Shown piece after piece: positions 29,001 through 41,000 of a DNA stretch of 64,000 nt. Origin of the DNA: Nematostella vectensis (Eukaryota > Cnidaria > Anthozoa > Actiniaria > Edwardsiidae); assembly GCF_932526225.1 (NCBI RefSeq), contig NC_064037.1, positions 13,777,703-13,841,702 on the forward strand. The letters are read 5' to 3'. Numbering within the stretch: position 1 is the first letter of the stretch; every line of letters starts with the position of its first letter. Under the pieces are notes generated by a model. The model saw only the letters and a program-made list of their open reading frames with translations, searched no databases and was not told the DNA's origin. The position numbers were made by a program, and so were the translations under genes.

Positions 29001-32000
29001 AATTTTTATCACCCTAACATTTGGCATTTTTTTTTTATTGACTTCGCCTTATTCTTTTTTCTGTTTAGATAAGCATTAAAAGCTTTGAAGACTTTGATGC
29101 AGTTTTTAAAGATGCCAGCCAAAACAGGTTGGTACAGTATTTGCATTTAAAGAAATAATAACGGTATAAGGTTAAACCCTCCTACTTACTGTTGACTATC
29201 ATTAATCATTGTCATTTTGTTTCTAGAACAACAGCAGCAACAAAGTTGAACCCTCACTCAAGCAGAAGTCATTCAATTCTTTTAATCAAGGTACTTATGG
29301 TTAAGATAGTGTACTTTCTCCCTATAATAATTCTTAGATGTGCCTCTGAGTGTATCCTTTTTATGCATGTTTTATGTTTATTAAGGTTGTGAGAGGACAA
29401 CAAGTGGCACCTTTCCGAAAGCTGACTGGCAAGATGTACTTAGTTGACCTGGCTGGGTCTGAAGATAACAGGCGCACTGGCAATGAAGGCATAAGGTGTA
29501 TGACACTCTATTTTACATGCATCAAAATATGTTTCCCCTTCACCCAATGAGCACATGATCACGATTACCACCACCATCCTTATAAACACCAACACCAATA
29601 TTATCACGCCACAAGCATCACCTCCATCTATACTACACTTCAACTACCACTAACCACTACCATCACTTACAACCATCACTAATACTATCACTACCACCAC
29701 TACCACTTATAATACCACTAACATCATCATTATCCAAGTCAAAATATAACGCTTGTATTGTATCAGTTTCTGAATGTGGTGTTTTGATTCCAGGTTGAAA
29801 GAGAGTGGGGCAATCAATGGCTCTTTATTCGCTCTTGGTCAAGTTGTTGATGCCTTGAACACTGGTCAAGTAAGTACAACAAGCACAACTTTCAACTTAT
29901 AATCACATAAAGAATTGGCTCCGCATTAGCTACATCAAACAAGCAAAACATTTAAATAATAATCACATAAAGGCTTGGCTCCGCATTAGCTATCACACAA
30001 GCATCACTTTCAACTTATAATCACATAAAGGCTCGGCTCCGCATTAGCTATCACACAAGCACAACTTTCAACTTATAATCACATAAAGAATTGGCTCCGC
30101 ATTAGCTACATCAAACAAGCACAACATTTAAATAATAATCACATAAAGGCTTGGCTCCGCATTAGCTATCACACAAGCATCACTTTCAACTTATAATCAC
30201 ATAAAGGCTCGGCTCCGCATTAGCTATCACACAAGCACAACTTTCAACTTATAATCACATAAAGAATTGGCTCCGCATTAGCTACATCAAACAAGCACAA
30301 CATTTAAATAATAATCACATAAAGGCTTGGCTCCGCATTAGCTATCACACAAGCATCACTTTCAACTTATAATCACATAAAGGCTCGGCTCCGCATTAGC
30401 TATCACACAAGCATCACTTTCAACTTATAATCACATAAAGGCTCGGCTCAGCATTAGCTATCACACATGCATCACTTTCAACTTATAATCACATAAAGGC
30501 TCGGCTCCGCATTAGCTATGTCTAGGTACCTTGCTAATCTTTAGTCACAAAGATTGGCTGAAAAAGTTATCTGCAATATTTATCATGAATAATATTAATT
30601 GGATTCACTCCTTTTATAATGTTACACCAAAAATAAAAGCAGGGTCAATTATACACACAAACACAGAATGCCAAACATTAGTACATTTATAAATACTTAT
30701 ATAAAAATCAATGTAGCATTATGGCTTATTGATTGCGGACCACCGTCTGTAGTCATGACAGACACTTGTGCGCCATGGCAACAGGTTGGGTGGGAAGCCC
30801 GTGTCCCTGATCCTTTGCACAAGCCTCTGGCAGGCTGTGATGTGGCAATCAGCCAGAGCGACCATGCCACAGCATGCAAGTGCCTCATCATATGTGCAGC
30901 CTGGGTAAATGATTATTTGCCTACTTCTGAGTGCTCTTAACAATGTCAGAAGGCAACCAGGAGGGTTGCCAAAGCAGGGAAGTCATAATCCCTAACATAC
31001 CTTTGAAACAACAGTAGGCCTGAATGAGGCCTGATTTTGATACACTATATTTCTTTAGGACAATCTTAAAAATTAGATACACTATATCTAATACACTATA
31101 TTTCTTTAGGACAATCTTAAAAATTAGAGGAAAAAAACAACTTCATTTTTAAGTACTGTTTTTAATCAAGTACGTATATATATATATTTTTAAAGTTAAA
31201 CCGTGAGTGAAGCTTATAAAGTTATGAGGCATGCCTTTACAATACAAAATACTGGTCCTGCTTATTTACCACCTCTACAACCTTTAAATGCCCTTTTTAA
31301 AGTAGGCTTGCTAGTAACAAGTAAATCTTGTGCTTACAATGCTCTGCACTCTTGAGTTTCAATAATTCAGGTTCAAGTTCACTTAAAGCTCAAGGTTGCA
31401 AAGTCTCCTGGCTCAGAGAAATGACTGAAAATGTACCTTTTCCATACAAATACAACTCAAATCGGACTAGCATGTTTCCTTTTTACTAAAGTGATCTTAA
31501 TAACTGATAATTCATGCTTACAGTATTTACTGACTAATCTATCCTTGGCTAGTTTGTTATGCTAGTTTTTCTAGTGCTGTTGTCTGTTATTCTTTCGAGA
31601 GTACCTTTTTAAACACTAGGTTCCGCTATAAAAGTCTCATGTAAAAGTACTTATTATTGAGCTTAAGTCGGCTGGAATAAAACTATTTCTGCACAGGTAA
31701 CAATACAGTTGTTATAATAAGAGATTGATAACTTAGTGGTGCTTTCCAATTTAAAATTTTGCGCTACCCATAATCTATTGCATCTGCATAAATTATTCTT
31801 GTGCTGTGATGAAAATGCTTGTATTTTAGAGCGCACACAGCTTGGTATAGCATTATTTTATGATAGATAGACACTTTTTTAGATGGACAACTCTAGGAAT
31901 GATCTTAATTTTGGTTTAGAATATGAAATTTGAATTTAGAGCCCAGAGCCATTTTACCTGACATGTTTACTCATTGACGGCTGATTGATAACTGATTGTT

Positions 32001-35000
32001 CTTGAGCCCGGGAACCTTGTGTTTAAGGAGCAACTAAATATGTGCATATTAACATTTATAAAACAGCTGATGGGGCAGATGTACTAGAGGGTGGGTGCGC
32101 CAAAAATGTTGTGTCTTCCTAGAGACCATTTTTCATTTTTGTAAGCAAAAGCTTGTGACCTGGCTTACCATTATGTAACCATAGCTTAATAGAACCGAAG
32201 TCTGATATCTATTTGCTTGAGTGAGTACATATGGCCAAGCCAGCAGTGCCCCCAGAAGCCCCGATAGGGGCTTAGTTTGGCATCCATTCCCAAGTTCCCA
32301 ATCATTTGCTTGAGTGAGTTCATATGGTCAAGTCAGTGCTCCCATAAGTCCTAATAGGGCCTAAGTTTGAACTCCGTTCATTTGAGTAAGTTCATATGGT
32401 CAAGTCAGTGCTTCCATAAGTCCTAATAGGGCCTAAGTTTGAACTCCGTTTATTTGAGTAAGTTCATATGGTCAAGTCAGTGCTTCCATTAGTTCTAATA
32501 GGGCCTAAGTTTGACATCCATTTGCTTGAGTGAGTTCATTTGGTCAAGTCAGTGCTCCCATAAGTCCTGATAGGGCCTATGCAAGTTTGATCTCCATTTG
32601 CTTGAGTGAGTAATTGGTACCAAGCCAGGTTTTCCATACAATGCCTTGTCCTCCATTACGTGTTAGGAGACTCTATTGACCTTTAAGGTAAAGCCCATTC
32701 GGGTTACACTTATGGCATTTTTGTACCACCAAGCCTCTGTAAGTCCTAATAGGGCCTAAGTTTGACATCCATTTGCTTGAGGGGGATCACATGGTCAAGC
32801 CAGTGCTTCCATTAGTTCTAATAGGGCCTAAGTTTGACATCCATTTTCTTGAGAGAGTTCACATGGCCAAGTCAGTGCTTCCATAAGTCTTAATAGGGCC
32901 TAAGTTTGACATCCATTTGCTTGATAGAGTTCACATGGTCAAGCCAGTGCTTCCATTAGTTCTAATAGGGCCTAAGTTTGACATCCATTTTCTTGAGAGA
33001 GTTCACATGGCCAAGTCAGTGCTTCCATAAGTCTTAATAGGGCCTAAGTTTGACATCCATTTGCTTGATAGAGTTCACATGGTCAAGTCAGTGCTTCCAT
33101 AAGTCCTAATAGGGCCGACGTTTGACATCCACTTGCTCGAGTGAGTTCACAGCGGCGTGGCCAGGATTTTTAACAGGAGGGGACCCAAAAGGTCCTTTCA
33201 AGACATTTTCTCCTGTATTTTAGATAATGTCTCATACATTTACTGTATTTTTGGCTGCTAGAAGAGGGGCCCAGGCCCCCTGGGCCACCCCCCTGGCTAC
33301 ACCCCTGGTTCACATGGTCAAATCAGTGCTTCCATAAGTCCTAATAGGGCCTAAGTTTTATATCCATTTGCTTGAGTAAGTTCATATGGCCAAGCCTTTG
33401 TAAGTCCTAATAGGGCCTAAGTTTCACATCCTCTTGCTTGAGTGTGTTCACATGATCAATTCAGTGCCCCATAGGTCCTAATAGGGCCTAAGTTTGATCT
33501 CTGTTCACTTAAGAATTTAAGAAGTTCATATGGCCAAGTCAGTGCTCCCATATGTTCACATGGTCAAGTAAGTTTTTCCATAAGTCCTAGGAGGCCGATG
33601 TTTGACATCCACTTACTTGAGTGTGTTCACATGATCAAGTCAGTGCTCCCGTATGTCCTAATAGAGCCTAAGTTTAACATTCATTCGCTTCAGTGAGTCC
33701 ATATGGAGGGCCTAAGTTTTATATCCATTTGCTTGAGTGAATTCACATGGTCAGTGCTTACATAAGTCCTAATAGGGCCTAAGTTTTATCTCCGTTCACT
33801 TGAGTGAGTTCATATGGTCAAGCGTAGTACTCCTATAAGTCCTAATAGGGCCTAAGTTTAATCTCCATTCGCTTGAGTGAATAATTGATACCAAGCCAGG
33901 TTTTCCATACAATGCCTTGTCCATCACGTGCTAGGAGACTGTATTGACCTTTAAGGTAAAGCCCATTCGGGTTACAGTTATGGCATTTTTTGTACCACCA
34001 GCCGCCTTGGCATTCTTGTGCACAGTTGAAATTCCTATTATCATTATCGTGATCTTTTGTGCTAAACGGTTGGCCCACGAGTGAATTAAAGCTGTTCCCT
34101 GCATCACCTGGATTGAAAAAAAGTATGGTTAAAGAATGACGATTAATTTCTACTTTGTTATTGTTTATACTTGAAAATACAACGGTGCAAGAAAACTTCA
34201 AAATAACCATCCACGATTGAAGTCTGATACTTTATTAACGATACTTGATTGAAGGTTTCTCAGTTACTTGCTTGAATCAGCGGATGGAAAAAAATCATTG
34301 TATGACTCGGTACTGTGCGGGAGGTAAAATGGCGTGATTGGTCTTCTTGGTAGGATTTACCTCTTTCTTAATCTTTACTTGCTTTTATTTCGTATCTCAG
34401 CAAAATTTATCTGCATTTTGTTAAATTCACAAAAGACATCATTTGTTATTCTATAATATACTTATAGTGGAAAGTATGTTCAGAGCAAATGGATCGCCTC
34501 TGAAAAAACCTCAGCAACATGATTAACAATCAATCTAAAATATTCCTTTCATGAATCGGCAATTCTATGAAGTGGCGTTATTCGTTGCTTTTGGAATAGT
34601 ATTGAGCCGTTCGAGTTTGATTTTACAGCAATTGAAATGGATTAAGTTCGCTGTTGGCATCTCATTGGCATAGGGTTTCATAACGTATAAAAAGATGTGT
34701 CATACAGTTCAACAGATCAACGGCTTATCAATCGTTTGAAAATGTACCTGAAAAGATCCCAAGTGCAGCAAGGCGGTACTTTGCCGCCTCATCATCAACC
34801 CTAAAGTCATCGTACTCGGCGTAGCAGGTGTTCCCTTCGAAGTCTTCCATGTCAAAGCGCACACGGTACCGCCTCGTTGACGTCATAGAGTGGATATTAT
34901 CCAGCCCCAGCCAGAACTCACCCTCCTTGTTACCAAACCCCCGTTTGTACTCTTCCCAGCCTCGGTAGAAATCCACCGAGCCGTCCATACGTCTCTGAAT

Positions 35001-38000
35001 GACAGTCCAGCCCCCTCCGCTAGTGACCATGTCGCAGTAGACGTCTATCGACCCAGACGAAGTGAGGTCGATGGTGTAGATGCCGCTGTTATTTACGCCT
35101 TGCAATGCCTGGATTTCGGCACAAGATGGTAGCTTCTAAAGAAAGAAAAACAAACCGTGATTAGTGCTAGGGTTACGAATATCAAATTATTCAGCCCTGC
35201 CTTGTGTTATTTGTCGGTGGGCCATAGAAGAACGAAACAGTCCATTCCAATCTGTAAACGCTAAACGTGAAGTCTTCCTCTTTTTGTCGAAACGTTTTCT
35301 TGTTTGTTTGTTTTTTTCAAATTTGGCTATGGCTGTTTTTCTTCTTTTAAAAGCAATTGTAAAATCTGACGCAAAAAAACTGAAATTGGAACGAACTTCT
35401 ACAGAAACTACAAGGCATCCTGATAAAAATCAGTCTATTGTATAATTTGCTTTCATCCCTCATCTAAATGACAAATACAGTACTTTCCCGCTTATAAGGA
35501 CCTAGAATTCAAGAACCTGTTAGCCTAAAGATACCAATTTAGACCCCCTCTCATCAATTAGAACCTAATTAGCCTAAAATTTAGAACAGGTTCTTATTAA
35601 AAAAATGAACCTTTAAGGATAGACCCGTAGACCCAAGCGGTAATTACCCCGATCGTCCCGGATTAAAGCAAATGCCAACAAACTATATATCAATTTAAAG
35701 CTTAATGATTGTACTTTCCTCCTAAGATAATCATTTTTTTATACGCGCTTAATTTTGAGTGCTTTTGCCTGGTCCGAAGTGCGAAATCGACCACTTTTAA
35801 ACATGCGAATTATTTATACACACCAAAAACGCGTAACCTCCCAGGATTTGCTTTATATTTTTACGTCATGTACTGAACTGACAAACGGTGTCTACATTTG
35901 ACGTCACACAGCCTCGTTGATTAATAATCAAGGGTGAAAGTTAGGCGTGGAATAATTTTGCTTCTTTGGCTACAACGCGCTAATTAAGTCCGTAGCAAAA
36001 GAAGCTATTGATTATCCGCGGCACGGTGTGACAGAACAATATCTAAACTAGACGCTTGCCAAGTTGCGCAGGAATCGGGCGGTTAGAAGTGTACCTTTAA
36101 TTCACATATTTAGAGTAAGATGGGGTGAAATTTGATTGCGAGATATCGGGGATTGAAGTTGTGTAAACATTAGAGGCAGCGTGACAGCAATGACAGATGA
36201 AGAGCAAACAGAGCCTCGTATGGCAACCAATCACATTGCACGCTCTACACGCAGCGGGAAAACTCTTAGGCGTTCAAATGTCATAGCGCTAGTCGTGCAA
36301 GTGAAGGAAGATGCCTAGACCGAAGCGAGCTTGCAAAGAAAAGAAGAGCGCAGAAAACTTAAAAAGACCGCGAACGGAGACAACTCTATGTTTTGGGCTT
36401 TCTTCCTCGCTTAGCCTTCTTCGAAGGAAGCCAAGGATTCTTACTTAATCTTGGCGTAGTTTACAACTATGCAAAATTTAGAGTAAACGCATATAAAGTT
36501 GATATAAATACGGATAAATCTTGGATAAAACGTCGATAATGATACTGACGCGCTTTTATGCTAATTAGAGGGATAAGCTGTAAAACTAAGTTCCCCGGAT
36601 GTTGACCGCGGGACTTTGAGCTAAGTAAACAGGATTATGGGATTATTCACGCCTTCGAGAATAACGCTACACTCGTTCGAATTCGGTTTTTCTTGAATAT
36701 CTGGCGGAGTATTTAAGATTTTGGTGGTATTTTTTGCTAACATCTAGAGTATGCCTATTGTCATCGAATGGCATAATAAAAAAAATTCACCCGAAATGAA
36801 GCCATTTGGGTCTAGCGTCTCCCAGCGGTGATGATTCTCAAGCAGTAAACTAAAACATTTACTGTATTGTTTAATATTTTTTTTAGGATGACCACATATT
36901 GTATAAAGGCCGGTATTTACATTTTATCACTCAGATACCTCACTTCTACCATTAGTATATTAACTTTTCTTTGAAATTAAAAACCTATTCAGGAACCTAA
37001 AGTAGTTTAGAATTTAAAATAGTACTCGTTAAATAAGAACCTGTTTAGGCTAACCTGGAAAAACCTAGGTTCTTATAAGCGGGTAAGTACTGTAAGGTTA
37101 ATTTCAAGAACATTTACAATCGGAAAAGTCTTTTGCGACAAACTTTAAAATGCGCACAGCCTTTTTACTCACCAGAGCGGTACTGATAAAGTCGACTCGA
37201 GAATCTTCCACCAGTTTTCTGTTTCCTTCTTTGCCTTGTCGCTTGTTTGTGAGTAACTCACATAAGTGCCTGCCATTAGAGTCCTTGTCTTTGTAGAAAT
37301 TCACGGATGTGCACGATCCCTCGGCGCGAATACATTCCCGAATACACGTAAACTCATCAAACACCTTTACGGACTTTAACAACTTGGAGAGGGATCGTTT
37401 TCCATGGGTTGTTGAAAAGTAGTTTAAAAAGGATCCATACTTTTGCTCAGAACAAGCAAATGAAATGAAAGATAAAAGAAAGAAGAGAATGATCTTTGAT
37501 CGCATGTTGGCTATGCCGGCCATCCTTGCAAAGGCATCACCCTCAGTGTAGCCTAAAGAAACAGATGATGCTATGATGTTGAAAAATCTAGTCATTTCCT
37601 GCAGTTTTAAAAAACTCTCGCCGACGATTTTCAACAACCAATTCATTGGCCAGCATTGAAATGGTTTTGAATCATGCTGAAGCTGACCTATCAAAGAGCA
37701 CAAAACATTAATCTGTAACGTAGGTAGGTAAAAATAAATAGATAAAACAAAACAAAGCAATTTTTATTCACACTTTGTCATATTTATTGCGACATAAAAA
37801 ATAATAGATTCATCATGAAATATTAAAAAGATATTTTTCCCGGTTTTTTAAAATTTTATTTTTTTTAAAAGCAAAAATGTTTTACACTGCAAAGGAATAG
37901 ATTATACACAAAAGCGATTTTTTTTTCAGAACACTGCATATTGCACAAGCACAAGGAAAAGAAATACTTCACTCACAAAGCCTCGGTCGTTACGTTATTT

Positions 38001-41000
38001 TTGGCATGGCGTTGCTCTCGGTTATTGAGTGGTTTGTCTATGCTCATGAAATTTAAATGTATTTTTTAGCTATGCGAGCAGTTCGATATTGTTTAACTTT
38101 TAATGTGTAGGCGGATCTTTGTTTTCTTTATGTGGAGTATCAATAAACATGAAAATGAGATTGACGAATCTGATAAAAATTACCGACTCCAATTGTTTTG
38201 ATATATTTTATAAGAAATAAAAACTGTCCTCTCTGGGATCGATTATACAGAAAAACAACTTTGTATGGATATTAAAAGATAAGATAAAAATTGGGATATT
38301 TATTTCAGTAGCTTTCTAAATCTGTTTGAATCTGATGAAATTCAATCGATCCTTTAACAGATAGTTTGTATAGTCTAACAGAAAACACAAAAACAGCTTG
38401 AGGCAAGTGGGAAGAAAGGACTTTAAGACCGAAAAGCACTTCCCTGGTGTTCGATTGTTTATGATGGTACAATGGGGCTATTACTATAATTATGTTATTC
38501 TTCACGTATTATTATTATTATTATTGCTTTATCGTAGGCAAATCAAGCTAATGTTTAAATTTCTACGTTTGTTTTTTGATACTAGCATTATAAAGCGTTA
38601 GATGTTTTAATATCTGTGTATGTTTATAAACACAGTGTATTTGTTTTAGTTTAGCTTCTGTTTGTGATGGATACATGAAAATTTAATGATTTTTAGAATA
38701 TCTTTGTATTGGTTTCCATGAGCCCGTTACTGCCGTAATCTTATAATACGTCTTTGTTGATTGACGCAAAGAGAGTTCTATTTTCAAACAAGCAAATGAA
38801 GTCAAAGAAAAAAAAACAACAACACAAAATTATGATTTTGTTCGCAAGGTGGCAATAACCCTTGTTTTGCTCGGCGCTTGGGAGACTTGTGTTTTCATTA
38901 AATATGTCTTTTTTATGAGGCACGGCGCAAAAACGTTTATGGATACATAAAAATAAACAGAAATTTAACAAATACATCTCATTTTTGCGTGCCTTATGTC
39001 CTCTAATAAATTCACAGATAATGTCACAACGAACATAAGTAGCCTTGACCAATCACAGCGGGGAATGTACGAGTGCTGCTGTAAAAAGCCGGTTAAGCCT
39101 GTTTTTACGCTACCCCAGTGATCTGTATGGCGCGGATTCGTGACCGACGTTACAGCGGTGCACGTGCCGGCAGATTCTCCGACTAAATTCTAGCCCCCTC
39201 CCCCACCCTATAAAAGCTTTCAAAGCCGTCGTGCTGCCTAATCCGGGGGTTTCGCCTGGGGTGAAATCGTGGAATTTGGGGCTCTGTCAGACTAGTTCCA
39301 GCCGTTCTTATCGGGCTTCCTGTGGTTGGGTTTCCTGTGGAGTTGTGACGCTAGCTCGTCCCAGCCCCCAAGCGGCCACACGGTTAATTTCCGGGAGCTG
39401 GAGAGAACGCCTGGGACTAGGCTGGTGATTAGCGTATTCGTGTTTTTTTTCCAGCCCCGAGTGCCATACCGCAACAGCAAGCTCACCCGGTTACTGCAAG
39501 ACTCGCTGGGTGGAAGTGCCCACACCTGTGTCATCGCTAACATCGCGCCCGAGCCCGACTTGTACTATGATACACTGAACACGCTCAAGTTCGCCTCCAA
39601 GTCTAGGACCATCATCAACCAGCCTTTTATCAAGGAGACCTTTGGTAGGTGTCGGCATGTCAATCAAAACGTCAATCTAAATGATTGACATCTAAATAAT
39701 GAAGTTTTAAGTATTTGTAAGCGCATATTAACAACATCGTGAGACATGTTTAAATGCGCTTCACATGCGATGATGGTGTAAAGGAACTGCTGAAGACTTT
39801 AGCTTGTGGCTATCTTAAAATAGTCTCCTATGCCCATTAAGTCCAAGCGCATAGGGCAATAAAAAAGACTGCATAAAGCCGTAACAGACCTCGAAATAAT
39901 GGCGGGACACAATACAAAGAAATTAAGAAAACTTAGGTGCACAGTAGCTTGCAATGCAGGCGTTTAACCGGTGTTTATAGCGAAGAACCCGGCCTCGAGC
40001 GATTCGTAGCCGCCATCTTGGATTCTGAGCAAAAATAAAAAACAGGGGGAAAGGGGGGGGGGGGAAATTTTTTTTAGATTTAGAGAAGTTTTTTCTCTCC
40101 CTCCTTCCCGTCCCCACTTTTTATTTTTGCTCAAAATCCATAGAAACACCAGGTAAACGCCTAGAGTGGAGCCACGCCCCTTCTGGTCATTTTCCTAATA
40201 GAGAAAGAAACTGTGTGTTGTAGGGGGGAGGGGGGGGGGGCTTGTGGTGTTGGGGCTGCCACATAATGGTAGACTTTAAAGCCGCATTGTCTCCAGTTTA
40301 CTTCCGGTCGATTACGTAACAATCTCCGATGATTTTTAACGGAAAACGTGAAAAATATTTCAAACTATTAAAAGCATTGTGTCTATTGAAAGTTTCTTTG
40401 AGGATGTGATTGATCGCGGGCGAGTAAGCAGTATCTTTGACGGGTAGTCAGTTGTATTAAAGGGCATTGACTATTCCACATAGATACTTGTGCTGTAGAA
40501 CTTTTAGTACCTTTTTCTCTTGCGCATTATCCGGGCTTCCTGTGGTTGGTGATGTCACCTGTTTATTACCGCTCTTATTATTCATGTTGACTGTTAGTTC
40601 TTGTTGTTTCTCCCAGACATGCGCACTGCGTTTAAAAGACCTCGATCTCAAGATGAGCCTGACGAAAAACCTTTGGTAAATATGAACATCACGTGTTCTG
40701 TTTTTCTGTTTTTTTGTTTGTTTTGTTTACAACTCAAAAAAGTCCAATCACGCCTCCATATTACGCTCATGCTCAATACCGAGTCACACAAATCATCCAT
40801 TTCCATCGGCTGATTCAAGCGAGTAACCAAGATATTTTCAATCAAATATCGTCAATAATGTACCAGACTTTATTCGTATATTGTTATTTTTAAGTTCTTG
40901 CGAATAAACCGCTGTATTTTCAATGATAAACAATAATAAAGCAGTGGTTGAACGTACTCTTTAAGGAAGGTGCGAGATAAAAGATAAAACTCCGTGCGTA

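Larger units (their letters stand above)
32218..33880 (-). repeat. About 72-bp minisatellite built from the end of the fibrinogen gene's last exon
   Basis: Some 16 units carry AGTCCTAATAGGGCCTAAGT, TTGACATCCATTTGCTTGAG and TGAGTTCACATGGTCAAGTC. On the minus strand the units read [12 protein letters not shown]-stop, nearly the same as the real gene end [12 protein letters not shown]-stop at 33842-33877. So the array consists of copies of the gene's last coding codons and proximal 3' UTR. It also holds a longer exon copy (32605-32735) and a MITE insertion (33150-33307). Confidence 0.9.
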
